Positions 47,761 to 56,562 of a stretch of DNA of 64,000 nt are shown here, piece by piece. Positions within the stretch are counted from its first letter, which is position 1; each line of letters opens with the position of its first letter. The position numbers and the translations under genes were made by a program. The stretch is from assembly GCF_018070325.1 (NCBI RefSeq), contig NZ_JAGPXY010000005.1:87012-151011 (forward strand), read 5' to 3'. This stretch comes from Micromonospora sp. H61 (lineage in GTDB: Bacteria; Actinomycetota; Actinomycetes; Mycobacteriales; Micromonosporaceae). Under the pieces are notes generated by a model, which was not told the origin of the DNA, made no database searches, and saw only the letters and a program-made list of their open reading frames with translations.

Positions 47761-49272
47761 ATGCCCCCGACATCGACAGTCGACCGACCCAGCAACGTCT
47801 CCGAAGCCCTGGCCCGGGGCCGTCTCGGCATCCCCTCGGTGATCTTCTTCGTCCTCTCCGCCGCCGCGCCGCTGACCGTGGTGGCCGGCGTCGTCACCAC
47901 CGGCTACGGCGTCATCGGCGTGACCGGCATCCCGCTGGCCTTCCTGCTGATCGCCGCGGTGCTCGCGCTCTTCTCGGTGGGTTACGTGGCGATGTCCCGC
48001 CGGGTGGAGAACGCCGGCGCCTTCTACGCCTACGTCTCCCGTGGCCTGGGCCGACCGGCCGGCGTGGGCGCCGCCTGGGTCGCGCTGATCGCGTACAACG
48101 CGTTGCAGGTCGGGCTGTACGGCACCATCGGCGTGGCGGCCGAGCCGGTGCTCGACCGGCTCTTCGGCGGGCACCCGCACTGGGCCGTCGTGGCCCTGGT
48201 GGCGTGGGCGTTGGTCGGCCTGCTCGGCCTCCTCCGGGTCGACCTCAACGGCATGGTCCTGGCCGCGCTGCTGGTCGCCGAGATCGTGGTGGTCCTCGTC
48301 TTCGACCTGGGACAGCTCGGCAACCCGGCCGACGGTGGGGTCAGCTTCGCCTCGTTCTCCCCGGACAACCTCTTCGTGCCGGGCGTCGGCGCGGTGCTGG
48401 TGCTCGCCGTCCTCGGCTTCGTCGGCTTCGAGTCGGCGGTGGTCTTCAGCGAGGAGAGCAAGGACCCGAAGCGGACGGTGCCGCTGGCCACCTACCTCTC
48501 GGTGGCGATCATCGCCGGGCTGTACGCGCTGTCGTCGTGGACCATGACCGTCGCGGTCGGGCAGGACCAGATCGTCGCCGAGGCCGGCGAGCAGAGCGTA
48601 GGGCTCATCTTCAACCTGGCCGCCGCGCACCTCGGCGACACCGCGGTCACCATCGGGCAGGTGCTCTTCCTGACCTCGGTGCTCGCCGCGATGATCTCGT
48701 TCCACAACACCACGGCCCGCTACACCTTCGCGCTCGGTCGGGAGCGGGTGCTGCCGGCGGTGTTCGGGCAGACCTCGGCCCGTACCGGTGCGCCGCGGGC
48801 CGCCTCGGTGGCGCAGAGCGTCCTCGGACTGCTCGTCATCCTGCTGTACGCGATCAACGGCTGGGATCCGGTGGTGCAGCTCTTCTTCTGGGTCGGCACC
48901 ACCGGTGGCTTCGGTGTCCTGCTGCTGATCGCCACCACCTCGGTGGCGGTGATCGCCTACTTCGCCCGCTCCGCCGGGGGCGAGAACCTCTGGCGACGGG
49001 CCATCGCGCCCGGCCTGGCCACCATCGCGCTCTTCGTGATCATCTGGTTGGCCGTGTCGAACTTCGCCAACCTGCTCGGCGTCGCGCCGGACTCGACGCT
49101 GCGCTGGGCGCTGCCCGCCGCGTACCCGGTAGCCGCCCTGCTGGGCGTCGGCTGGGCCCTGCTGCTGCGCAGCAACCGCCCGGACACGTACGCCCGGATC
49201 GGCCTCGGGGCGGCGAGCGCCGCGGCCGCCGTCAAGCCGGAGGCCCCGGCCGCCGTGGAGGTGACCCGATGA
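47761..49272 (+). CDS. APC-superfamily amino acid permease
   Basis: 503 residues with about twelve hydrophobic helices. The family start is LGIPSVIFFVLSAAAPLTVV, followed by VENAGAFYAYVSRGLGRPAG. The ESKDPKRTVP loop and SFHNTTARYTFALGRERVLP are typical of the amino acid-polyamine-organocation group. The substrate cannot be told from sequence. The stop overlaps the start of the GNAT gene. Confidence 0.9.
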   Translation: MPPTSTVDRPSNVSEALARGRLGIPSVIFFVLSAAAPLTVVAGVVTTGYGVIGVTGIPLAFLLIAAVLALFSVGYVAMSRRVENAGAFYAYVSRGLGRPAGVGAAWVALIAYNALQVGLYGTIGVAAEPVLDRLFGGHPHWAVVALVAWALVGLLGLLRVDLNGMVLAALLVAEIVVVLVFDLGQLGNPADGGVSFASFSPDNLFVPGVGAVLVLAVLGFVGFESAVVFSEESKDPKRTVPLATYLSVAIIAGLYALSSWTMTVAVGQDQIVAEAGEQSVGLIFNLAAAHLGDTAVTIGQVLFLTSVLAAMISFHNTTARYTFALGRERVLPAVFGQTSARTGAPRAASVAQSVLGLLVILLYAINGWDPVVQLFFWVGTTGGFGVLLLIATTSVAVIAYFARSAGGENLWRRAIAPGLATIALFVIIWLAVSNFANLLGVAPDSTLRWALPAAYPVAALLGVGWALLLRSNRPDTYARIGLGAASAAAAVKPEAPAAVEVTR

Positions 49273-49859
49273 GCGTGGTCATCGAGCAACTCGGGCCGGA
49301 GGAGACCACCCTCGTGGCGGGTCGCATCGCCGAGGCGTTCACCGTCCTGGAGGTGACGAACTGGTTGGTCCCCGACCCGAGTAAGCGGGAGGCGGTACTG
49401 GCCGGCGACTTCGAGATCCTGGTCGGGCACGCGATGCGGCACGGCATCGTCCACTCGACCGCGGACCGGGCCTCGGTCGCGGTCTGGTTGCCGTCGGTCG
49501 GTGAGCCGGCGCCGCCGCCGACGGACTACGACGCCCGACTGGCCGCCGCCTGCGGCGAGTGGACCGACCGGTTCCAGCACCTCGACGAGCTGTTCGCGGC
49601 GAACCACCCGCATCCGGATCACCACCACCTCGCGTTCCTGGCGACCCGGCCCGGCCGGCAGGGGCAGGGCTTGGGGAGCGCGCTGATGCGCCACCACCAC
49701 GCCTGGCTGGACGCCAACGGGATGCCGGCGTACCTGGAGGCGAGCAGCCCACGCAGTCGGGATCTGTACGCGAAGCACGGCTACCTGGCCGGCGAGCCGT
49801 TCCGGGTGCCCGACGGGACGCCGTTCTGGCCGATGTGGCGGGAGCCGGTCAGCTCCTGA
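49269..49859 (+). CDS. GNAT family N-acetyltransferase
   Basis: 196 residues, ATG overlapping the permease stop (ATGA), with GGAGGTG. The acetyl-CoA loop is RPGRQGQGLGSALM. The family core is visible in HLAFLATRP and LEASSPRSRDLYAKHGYL. Being coupled to an APC permease suggests that it acetylates an imported amine or amino-acid derivative (inference). Confidence 0.88.
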   Translation: MSVVIEQLGPEETTLVAGRIAEAFTVLEVTNWLVPDPSKREAVLAGDFEILVGHAMRHGIVHSTADRASVAVWLPSVGEPAPPPTDYDARLAAACGEWTDRFQHLDELFAANHPHPDHHHLAFLATRPGRQGQGLGSALMRHHHAWLDANGMPAYLEASSPRSRDLYAKHGYLAGEPFRVPDGTPFWPMWREPVSS

Positions 49860-49920
49860 CCCGACCTCACCGCCGCGCTCAGCTGTCGCACTGTCACGCC
49901 CACGTGACAATGCGGGCACG

Positions 49921-49954
49921 CAGGAGGGCCGGGTCCATGGACCCGGCCCTCCTG
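49921..49954. terminator. 34-bp perfect palindrome, bidirectional terminator
   Basis: Every base of 49921-49954 pairs with its mirror position (arms CAGGAGGGCCGGGTCC and GGACCCGGCCCTCCTG around an AT centre). It lies between the convergent GNAT and sigma factor genes, 11 bases from the sigma stop. Confidence 0.85.
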
Positions 49955-49965
49955 TCGTCAACCGG

Positions 49966-50790
49966 TCAGTACGTGCCGTCGAGCTGGCCACGCAGCTTGG
50001 TCAGTGCCCGGGTCAGCAGTCGCGAGACGTGCATCTGCGAGACGCCGATCTGGTCGGCGATCTGCGACTGGGTCAGGTTGCCGTAGAAGCGCAGCGTGAG
50101 GATCTTCTGCTCGCGCTCGTCGAGGGTGGCCAGCGCCGGGCCGAGGGCGACCCGCAGCTCAGCCAGCTCGAACTCGCTGTCCTCGCCGCCGAGCATGTCG
50201 CCCAGCTCGGTGGCGCGCTCGCCGTCGCCGGTCGGGGTGGACAGCGACACCGCGTTGTACGCGCGGGCGCCTTCCAGGCCCTCCAGCACCTCTTCCTCGG
50301 TGAGCTTGAGGTGCGCGGCGATGTCGGCGACCGTCGGCGAGCGGCCGAGGGTCTGCAGGAGCGAGCTGTTGGCGTCGGAGATGGCCAGCCGCAGCTCCTG
50401 GAGCCGGCGGGGCACCCGGATGTCCCAGGTGCGGTCCCGGAAGTGCCGCTTGAGCTCACCGATGATGGTGGGGATCGCGTAACCGGCGAAGTCGACACCG
50501 CGCTCGGGGTCGAACTTGTCGATGGCCTTGATCAGGCCGATCGCGGCGGTCTGCGCCAGGTCGTCGTTCGGCTCGCCGCGCCCGCTGTAGCGGTGGGCCA
50601 GGTGGTTGGCGAGCGGCAGCCAGGCCTCGATCGCCCGGTCCCGCAGAGCGGCGCGCGACGGGTGGTTGGCGGGCAGCGCGGCCATCGCGTTGAGCAGGTT
50701 GGCGGCGCTGTCGGTGAGAGCGCGCGGGTCGAGCTTGGTGGTGGCCTTGGCGGCGACGCTCGGCTGCTCGGTGATCGTTGGCGCGGTCAT
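49966..50790 (-). CDS. SigB/SigF-group RNA polymerase sigma factor
   Basis: 274 residues from ATG 50790 (GGGAGGACC upstream); an upstream start at 50823 would add 11 residues. Region 2 has PLANHLAHRYSGRGEPNDDLAQTAAIGLIKAIDKFDPERGVDFAGYAIPTIIGELKRHFRD, the mark of this stress/sporulation group. Region 3 is NSSLLQTLGRSPTVADIAAHL and region 4 has LTQSQIADQIGVSQMHVSRLL. No anti-sigma gene is adjacent in the window. Confidence 0.95.
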   Translation of the reverse strand: MTAPTITEQPSVAAKATTKLDPRALTDSAANLLNAMAALPANHPSRAALRDRAIEAWLPLANHLAHRYSGRGEPNDDLAQTAAIGLIKAIDKFDPERGVDFAGYAIPTIIGELKRHFRDRTWDIRVPRRLQELRLAISDANSSLLQTLGRSPTVADIAAHLKLTEEEVLEGLEGARAYNAVSLSTPTGDGERATELGDMLGGEDSEFELAELRVALGPALATLDEREQKILTLRFYGNLTQSQIADQIGVSQMHVSRLLTRALTKLRGQLDGTY

Positions 50791-51167
50791 GGGTGGTCCT
50801 CCCTGCACCTCGTCCGCTGACAAGAAAGACGTGACGCTTTGGTTTAGCTTCCAATAGGCCGTTCGGGAGTCACCTTAACCTGATCGTCTCCCAGAAATCT
50901 AGCCGAAAGGTTGATGTACTTAAGGTGTGTTGAGCAATAAAAGGGGCAAATGGCGCGGAAGTCGGGATGGTTGTGAGGATCCTTACCCGTTGTTCCCGCT
51001 GCGATCCGGTACCCGGTCGGCTGGCCGGTCCGGCCGATCGGCCCACGGGTCGCGCCGACTGGTCAACATGAAATCCGACAAGTCGCCAGGAGTGTCGACT
51101 ATCCGTCCTTGTCCCGCTGGTGGGACCGGCCGTAGCGTCGCGTGTACACACCCGGTTCGGAGGCACC
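50791..51167. other. intergenic region between sigma factor and ADC-like genes
   Basis: 377 bases with no supported gene. A locally AT-rich stretch lies at about 50,880-50,955 (CTTAAGGTGTGTTGAGCAAT). It probably holds the divergent promoters of the sigma gene and the plus-strand gene; no convincing -35/-10 pair or operator was identified. Confidence 0.4.
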
Positions 51168-51917
51168 GTGCTCGATCCAGCCGCTCCCCAGCTTGTCGTG
51201 AACAGTCGCACCCTCTACTTCAGCTGGCTGCCGGCGGACCCCGACGCGGTCGCCGCGCTGGTCCCGCCGGGGCTCTGCCCCCGCCCCGACCGGCAGGTCT
51301 TCCTCAACCAGTACATCGTCGACGACGAGACGCAGACCTCCGGCTTCGGCGCGTACTCGCTGACCTACCTCGGCGTCTCGCTGCTGGGCGTCGACGCGCC
51401 GGGCGGCCTCAACGCCGGTGGCTGGTGGACCCACTACGTGGCCTCCAGCCGGCGGGTCCGTGAGTACGCCCTCGCTCGCGGCGCCCCGGTGCTCGCCGGG
51501 CGCACCCGGATCGACGTGAACGGCGAGGACCTGCTCTCCGAGACGGAGATCGACGGCACGCCGTTGGTCCGGGCCCGGTGTCGGGTGGGGGAGACCGGTC
51601 ACGTGATCAGCAGCGGGCACCACCGCTACTTCACCCGGCGCGACGGCCAGTTGCTCAGCTCGGCCTACCCGTTCATCGCCGAGCCGGTCGCCCCGTTCGA
51701 GATCGAGTCGGTGGAGTTCCTCCAGCCCGGCCATCCGATGTACGCGCTGCGCCCGGCCAACCCGCTGACCATCGGCTTCGGCTACTACTCACCGCGCTCG
51801 TCGTTCGCCTACCCCGGCGGGCTGAACGTGCACGCGGTCGCCGCACCGGAGCCGGCCCGACCGCATCACCAGGTGCCGGCCAGCCTCGCCCGCAGCGGCC
51901 TGCCGTCCGGGTCGTAG
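51168..51917 (+). CDS. acetoacetate-decarboxylase-like protein
   Basis: 249 residues from GTG 51168 (CGGAGGCACC upstream). The chain has an ADC-superfamily look: YFSWLPADPDAVAALVPPGL, RQVFLNQYIVDDETQTSGFG, AYSLTYLGVSLLGVD and GGWWTHYVASSRRV. The active-site Lys of true decarboxylases is not clearly placed, so it may be a non-catalytic or different enzyme. The C-terminal ~20 codons overlap the end of the phospholipase D gene on the other strand by 52 bases. Confidence 0.6.
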   Translation: MLDPAAPQLVVNSRTLYFSWLPADPDAVAALVPPGLCPRPDRQVFLNQYIVDDETQTSGFGAYSLTYLGVSLLGVDAPGGLNAGGWWTHYVASSRRVREYALARGAPVLAGRTRIDVNGEDLLSETEIDGTPLVRARCRVGETGHVISSGHHRYFTRRDGQLLSSAYPFIAEPVAPFEIESVEFLQPGHPMYALRPANPLTIGFGYYSPRSSFAYPGGLNVHAVAAPEPARPHHQVPASLARSGLPSGS

Positions 51918-53455
51918 ACCAGCCGGTACATCGGCAGCGCCCAGGCCCGGGTGTACCACGGCAGCCGCTCGGGGCGGTGCGGGCGCAGCCGCCCGGGCGG
52001 CCGTTCTCCCACCTGGCCGTCGTCGTACCACTGCTGTAGCGCGTCGGCGGCGGCCGTGACGGCCGCGACGGCGTCCGCCGGGTCCAACAGGTCGGCGTCG
52101 TCAGCGCCGTCCGGGTCGCGGTCCAGGTGCTCGCGCCACAGCCGCAGGCGCAGGTCCCGGGCGAAGCTCCGCGCGCCGTCGCCCCGCCCGGCGGGGTCGG
52201 TGGGCTCCCGCTGGTCCGGGGTGTCGTCGAGCACCGCGCAGGACAACTCGCTGTCGTGCGTCCAGGACCGCCGGTTGAAGTTGTCGCTGCCCACGCTGGC
52301 CCAGACGTCGTCGACCACGCAGACCTTCGCGTGCACGTAGACCGGCTCGCCGGCGTGGTTCTCCACGTCGAACACGTGCACCCGGTCCGGTGCGGCCCGC
52401 TCACACAGTGACAGCGCCTGCTCGCGCCCGACCATGTTCGGCGGCAACGCCAGCTTGCCGTCCACGTCCGGGTGGCGGGGGACGACGGCGATCAGGTGCA
52501 GGTCCGGGTTGTCCCGCAGCGCGTGCGCGAACAGGTCCGCGACCTCGGCCGACCAGAGGTACTGATCCTCCAGGTAGATCAGCCGGCGGGCCCGGCGTAC
52601 CGCCTTGGTGTAGCCCCGGGCCACGGTCCGCTCCCCGTCCGGTGCGAACGAGTAGCGGGGACGGACGGCGGGGTAGGTGCGCAGCACCTGGATCTGGTGC
52701 GGACCGCAGGGCGGCGGGTCGGCCGGCTGCTCGGGCAGCGGGTCGGGGCGCAAATCCGAGCCGCGCAGCCGGTCCCGCAGGTAGGCCAGCGGGTTCTCCG
52801 AGTCCAGCGGCATCGGGTCGGTCCAGCGTTCCCGGAACAGGGTGTCCAACGCGCCGACCACCGGACCGCGCACCGCGAGCTGCACGTCGTGCCAGGGCGG
52901 ATTGGGTCCGTACCGGGGGGACATCTGCACCGGTTGCGGATCGCCGTGGTGCGCGGCGTCGTCGCGGCGGCTGTGGCACAGGTCGATCCCGCCGGCGAAG
53001 GCGACGTCCCGCTCGGGCGCGCCCTGGTGCCGCAGCACCACGAGCTTCTGGTGGTGCGAGCCGCCGCGCCGGACCCGCTGGTCCAGCAGCACCTCGCCAC
53101 CGGCGGCCGAGATCGTCTCGCTGAGGTCGCGGTTCTCGGCCTCGCTGTACGCCAGGACGTCGAGGTGCGAGCGCCAGATCAACCCCTTCACCACCACACC
53201 GCGCTGCGCGGCCTGGGCGAAGAGTTGGGCCACTGTCGGACCGTCCGGGCGCAGTCGCTGGTCCGGGTCACCCCGCCAGTCGGTGAAGAACAGGTGGTCG
53301 CCGGAGCCCAGGGCCTCGACCTCGTGGACCAGTCGGTCGAAGTACGCGGCACCGTGAATCAACGGTTCGGCGAGGTTTCCCGTGGTCCACACGGGTAAGC
53401 CAGAGACCGGGTTGGCGCGTTCCTCAGCGGTGAGGAACCAGTCCTGCAACGGCAC
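51866..53455 (-). CDS. phospholipase D-like phosphatidyltransferase
   Basis: 529 residues, GTG start with GGGGGGCTGG upstream. Two HKD motifs: GGSHHQKLVVLRHQG in the first half, and YVHAKVCVVDDVWASVGSDNFNRRSW in the second. No signal peptide, so it is probably cytoplasmic or peripheral. Could be a phospholipase, cardiolipin-synthase-like or other PLD enzyme. Confidence 0.9.
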   Translation of the reverse strand: MPLQDWFLTAEERANPVSGLPVWTTGNLAEPLIHGAAYFDRLVHEVEALGSGDHLFFTDWRGDPDQRLRPDGPTVAQLFAQAAQRGVVVKGLIWRSHLDVLAYSEAENRDLSETISAAGGEVLLDQRVRRGGSHHQKLVVLRHQGAPERDVAFAGGIDLCHSRRDDAAHHGDPQPVQMSPRYGPNPPWHDVQLAVRGPVVGALDTLFRERWTDPMPLDSENPLAYLRDRLRGSDLRPDPLPEQPADPPPCGPHQIQVLRTYPAVRPRYSFAPDGERTVARGYTKAVRRARRLIYLEDQYLWSAEVADLFAHALRDNPDLHLIAVVPRHPDVDGKLALPPNMVGREQALSLCERAAPDRVHVFDVENHAGEPVYVHAKVCVVDDVWASVGSDNFNRRSWTHDSELSCAVLDDTPDQREPTDPAGRGDGARSFARDLRLRLWREHLDRDPDGADDADLLDPADAVAAVTAAADALQQWYDDGQVGERPPGRLRPHRPERLPWYTRAWALPMYRLVYDPDGRPLRARLAGTW

Positions 53456-53589
53456 CGTCCAGCCCCCCTGGAGGTCGGCAACGTCCTCACGGTAGGACCC
53501 CCGACGCGGGTCCGCACGCCAGGACCCCAGACCGGTGACCTGGCCAACGCCATCGGAAGCGACGCGACAACAGCCGAGGAGGCCACACC

Positions 53590-53718
53590 ATGCCCCGCGA
53601 CACGACGAATCCCGTGACCGAGAACCGCGAGCCGGCGGTGGAGAGCGAACGGGGTGCGCTGGTAGCGGTGTTGCTGATGGTGATTCTGGGCGTTGCCGGG
53701 ATCTTTGCGGTCTCCTGA
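53590..53718 (+). CDS. 42-residue single-helix membrane protein
   Basis: ATG 53590 follows GAGGAGG with good spacing. The chain (MPRDTTNPVTENREPAVESE...) has an acidic N-terminal half and one hydrophobic helix (ALVAVLLMVILGVAGIFAV). Small membrane protein of unknown role. A strong hairpin begins 2 bases after its stop. Divergent from the PLD gene, 135 bases away. Confidence 0.65.
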   Translation: MPRDTTNPVTENREPAVESERGALVAVLLMVILGVAGIFAVS

Positions 53719-53720
53719 GG

Positions 53721-53762
53721 CGGCGCCGACGCCCCCGGGGTGAACCGGAGGCGTCGGCGCCG
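53721..53762. terminator. terminator between the 42-residue gene and pirin
   Basis: A perfect 13-base stem (CGGCGCCGACGCC with GGCGTCGGCGCCG) encloses a 16-base loop. It serves the plus-strand small gene and the minus-strand pirin gene. Confidence 0.8.
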
Positions 53763-53782
53763 AACTCAGCGGTCGAGCGTGG

Positions 53783-54769
53783 TCAGGGCCGGGTGCCCTG
53801 GCCGCCGGTGTGCGGGAGCCGCTCGGTGGGGATCACGCCGAGGCGACCGGCCTGGAAGTCCTCGAACGCCTTGAGCAGCTCGTCCCGGGTGTTCATCACG
53901 AACGGGCCGTACTGTGCCACCGGCTCCCGGATCGGCTGACCGCCCATGATGTAGAGGTCCAGTGCGGGGGTGTTGCTGTCCTGCGAGGTGGCGGCGCTGA
54001 ACCGCAGCGCGTCACCCGGGCCGTGCACCGCGAGCTGGCCGGTACGCACCGGCCGCCGGTCGGTGCCGACCGTGCCGCGACCGCCCAGCACGTACACCAG
54101 GGCGTTGAAGTCGGGCCGCCAGGGCAGGTCGACCTGCGCGCCCGGCTGCACCGTGACGTGCGTGATGGTGATCGGGGTGAAGGTCGAACCCGGGCCGCGG
54201 TGCCCGGCGACCTCGCCGGCGATGACCCGGATCAGCGCGCCGCCGTCGGGCGTGGTGAGCAGCGCCGACTCCCGACCCCGGATGTCCTGGTAGCGGGGCG
54301 GGTTCATCTTGGCCGAGCGGGGCAGGTTGACCCACAGTTGGGTGCCGTGGAAGAGCCCGCCGCTCATCACCAGGTGCTCCGGCGGCGCCTCGATGTGCAG
54401 CAGGCCGCTGCCCGCCGTCATCCACTGGGTGTCGCCGTCGGTGATGGTGCCGCCACCACCGTTGGAGTCCTGGTGGTCGAAGACGCCGTCGATGATGTAC
54501 GTGACGGTCTCGAAGCCGCGGTGCGGGTGCCACGGCGTGCCCTTGGGCTCGCCCGGCGCGTAGTCGACCTCGCCCATCTGGTCGAGGTGGATGAACGGGT
54601 CCAGGTCGGTGGTCGACACCCCGGCGAAGGCGCGACGGACCGGGAAGCCCTCACCCTCGAAGCCGCTGGGCGCCGTGGTCACGGTGCGGACCGGGCGGAT
54701 CGTGGTGGCCTCGTCGAGCTGGGGCAGGCGGGGCAGGACGAGAACGTTGTCGACGGTGATCGCGGGCAT
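53783..54769 (-). CDS. pirin family protein
   Basis: 328 residues from ATG 54769. The cupin core has the pirin metal-site pattern HPHRGFETVTYIIDGVFDHQDS, with later HIEAPPE; a C-terminal cupin half has VYVLGGRGTVGTDRRPV. Pirins bind Fe or other metals; some are quercetinases, others are redox-linked. The MarR gene begins 10 bases upstream on the same strand, so it is probably autoregulated together with pirin. Confidence 0.93.
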   Translation of the reverse strand: MPAITVDNVLVLPRLPQLDEATTIRPVRTVTTAPSGFEGEGFPVRRAFAGVSTTDLDPFIHLDQMGEVDYAPGEPKGTPWHPHRGFETVTYIIDGVFDHQDSNGGGGTITDGDTQWMTAGSGLLHIEAPPEHLVMSGGLFHGTQLWVNLPRSAKMNPPRYQDIRGRESALLTTPDGGALIRVIAGEVAGHRGPGSTFTPITITHVTVQPGAQVDLPWRPDFNALVYVLGGRGTVGTDRRPVRTGQLAVHGPGDALRFSAATSQDSNTPALDLYIMGGQPIREPVAQYGPFVMNTRDELLKAFEDFQAGRLGVIPTERLPHTGGQGTRP

Positions 54770-54779
54770 GTCGAGGCTC

Positions 54780-55262
54780 CTAGCGTGAGGCGGGGGTGGT
54801 CGAGCTGACCCGCGATGCCCGCAGGCGCTCGCCGAGCCGGTCGAAGACCCGGGTGAGGCAGGCGACCTCGGCATCGTCGAGGTCGTCCATGAGATGGGTA
54901 CGCACCGACGCCAGGTGGTGGGGTGCGGCTTCCCGCAGGGCGAGCAGCCCGGCGGCGGTGAGCACCGCCTCGCTGCCACGCCGGTCGTCCGGGCAGGGCT
55001 CTTTGCTGACCAGGCCACGACGCTGCATGGAGGAGACCTGGTAGGTGAGGCGGCTGGGCGAGAAGATCAACCGGCTGGCCAGCTCGCCCATCCGTAGCCG
55101 CTGCCCGGGTGCCTCGGAGAGCAGGACCAGCACGTGGTAGTCGGCGAAGCTGAGGTCGCTGTCGACCCGCAGATCCTCTTCCAACTGGGTGTAGAGACGC
55201 TGGCTGGCCTCGATGTAGGCGCGCCAGGCGGCCTCTCGGGTGCTGTCCAGGCTCTCGGTCAT
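54780..55262 (-). CDS. MarR family regulator, probable repressor of the pirin operon
   Basis: 160 residues from ATG 55262. Winged HTH: LSFADYHVLVLLSEAPGQRLRMGELASRLIFSPSRLTYQVSSMQRRGLV, with wing PDDRRGSEAVLT. It lacks an obvious redox Cys pair. It is first of a two-gene run with pirin. The AT-rich box at 55277-55298 is a candidate operator. Confidence 0.9.
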   Translation of the reverse strand: MTESLDSTREAAWRAYIEASQRLYTQLEEDLRVDSDLSFADYHVLVLLSEAPGQRLRMGELASRLIFSPSRLTYQVSSMQRRGLVSKEPCPDDRRGSEAVLTAAGLLALREAAPHHLASVRTHLMDDLDDAEVACLTRVFDRLGERLRASRVSSTTPASR

Positions 55263-55276
55263 GCCACGACGGTAGC

Positions 55277-55298
55277 ATTCTTTCAAAATTTAAGTAAC
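55277..55298. promoter_or_regulatory. AT-rich MarR operator candidate
   Basis: ATTCTTTCAAAATTTAAGTA in GC-rich surroundings shows partial dyad symmetry, 15-36 bases before the MarR start. It could be promoter and operator together. Assigned by composition and position only. Confidence 0.45.
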
Positions 55299-55400
55299 GT
55301 CGTTGAGCGTTGCCTGGGTCACTTCCTCACGCTCTGGCCGCCGGATCGTGCAGCTTTGAAGGAAAGCCGCGTTAATCCGGCGGCGCGGAGGCCGGGGGTT

Positions 55401-55952
55401 GTGCCAGACTCCGGCCTCGTGGAACACGTGGAACTCGCCGCCGCCGACCTGTTGCTGCGCCCCTGGCGGGACGAGGACGCCCCGGCGGTGCGCGACGCGC
55501 TCCGGGACCCGGCGATCGCCCAGTGGAACCCGCAGGGTGGCCGCCCGATCGACGACGAGGTCGCGCTGCTCTGGGTGCGTCGCCGGGCCGACTGGTCCAC
55601 CGGTGGCCACGCCTCGATGGCGGTCACCGCGGCGGCCGACGGCGAACTGCTCGGCTCGGTGTCGCTGCACCGCATCCACGACGGCGACGCGTCCATCGGC
55701 TACTGGACGGTGCCCGCGGCACGGGGGCGTCAGGTGGCGGTCCGCGCCGTCGTCCGGCTCACCGACTGGGCGTTCGCGGATCTCGGGCTGCACCGGGTGG
55801 AGCTGTGTCACGCGGTGGCCAACCCGGCGTCCTGCCGGGTCGCCGACCGCGCCGGCTACCCGGCCGAGGGCACCCTGCGCGAGTCGTACCGGTACGGCGA
55901 CGGTCGCCGCTACGACGAGCACCTGCACGCCCGCCTGGCCACCGACCGCTAG
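55401..55952 (+). CDS. RimJ/RimL-type GNAT acetyltransferase
   Basis: 183 residues from GTG 55401, chosen for GGAGG nearby; GTG 55419 is possible. The family pattern is LLRPWRDEDAPAVRDAL, IGYWTVPAARGRQVAVRAV and the RimJ-like DLGLHRVEL, NPASCRVADRAGYPAEGTLRE. The acetyl-CoA loop reads RGRQVA, where a Gly is usual at the Q position. It acetylates an N-terminus or small molecule. Confidence 0.85.
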   Translation: MPDSGLVEHVELAAADLLLRPWRDEDAPAVRDALRDPAIAQWNPQGGRPIDDEVALLWVRRRADWSTGGHASMAVTAAADGELLGSVSLHRIHDGDASIGYWTVPAARGRQVAVRAVVRLTDWAFADLGLHRVELCHAVANPASCRVADRAGYPAEGTLRESYRYGDGRRYDEHLHARLATDR

Positions 55953-56013
55953 GCGGAGGCGGACCGGGGCCCGAACGCGCTCCGGCCCCGGCCGCGCAGG
56001 CCGTCTCGAACCG

Positions 56014-56502
56014 TCACTCGGTGACCTTGCGGAGGAATGTCGCGAGGGCGGTCCTGACGCGGTCGATCCGCTCCGGCAGGGGCAACGGCTCGGGCGCGGG
56101 AGGCCCGGCGTGCTTCTTCCCCCGCAGGTACAGCGAGCAGGCCAGGTCGGAGCACAGGTACGTGCCCACCGAGTCGCCCTGGCGTCCGCTCGGACCGGCC
56201 TTGGGGGCGGTCATCAGCGAGACGCCACCGCCGAGGTGGGTGGTCAGGCAGAACGAGCACATGCTGTGCCGCACACGCCCCGTCTGGTGCGCCGCGGCCC
56301 GCAGCACCACCCCGGCCAGCTCGCCGTCGGTCTCGGCGACCAGGTAGGCCCGCTGCGGCGCGGAGGGATCCCGCCAGCCGAGAAAGTCGAGGTCGTCCCA
56401 CTGACGCACTTCAAGATCGTTCGGTACGGTCAGCCGCTTCGCCTCGCCCTTGCTGCAATTGACGAAGGACGCGCGGATGACGGATTCGGTTAGGGCCAAC
56501 AT
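56014..56502 (-). CDS. FBP (elongation-factor-G-binding type) zinc-finger protein
   Basis: 162 residues from ATG 56502. The C-terminal half has the treble-clef zinc finger of FusB/FBP: CSFC...CSDLAC, with TYLCSDLACSLYLRG. In staphylococci FusB binds EF-G and gives fusidic acid resistance; the actinobacterial family is broader and may be a translation factor. Divergent from a TetR regulator, which is likely to control it. Confidence 0.85.
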   Translation of the reverse strand: MLALTESVIRASFVNCSKGEAKRLTVPNDLEVRQWDDLDFLGWRDPSAPQRAYLVAETDGELAGVVLRAAAHQTGRVRHSMCSFCLTTHLGGGVSLMTAPKAGPSGRQGDSVGTYLCSDLACSLYLRGKKHAGPPAPEPLPLPERIDRVRTALATFLRKVTE

Positions 56503-56510
56503 AGGTAGTA

Positions 56511-56547
56511 GCCTAGCCCTCTTAGGCAAGCGATTATTACGGCTAGG
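56511..56547. promoter_or_regulatory. TetR operator candidate between FBP and TetR genes
   Basis: Two overlapping inverted repeats: GCCTA (56511-56515) with TAGGC (56523-56527), and CCTAGCC (56512-56518) with GGCTAGG (56541-56547). It fills most of the 60-base gap and can control both genes. Confidence 0.65.
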
Positions 56548-56562
56548 TTTGGAGTGTGCTGC

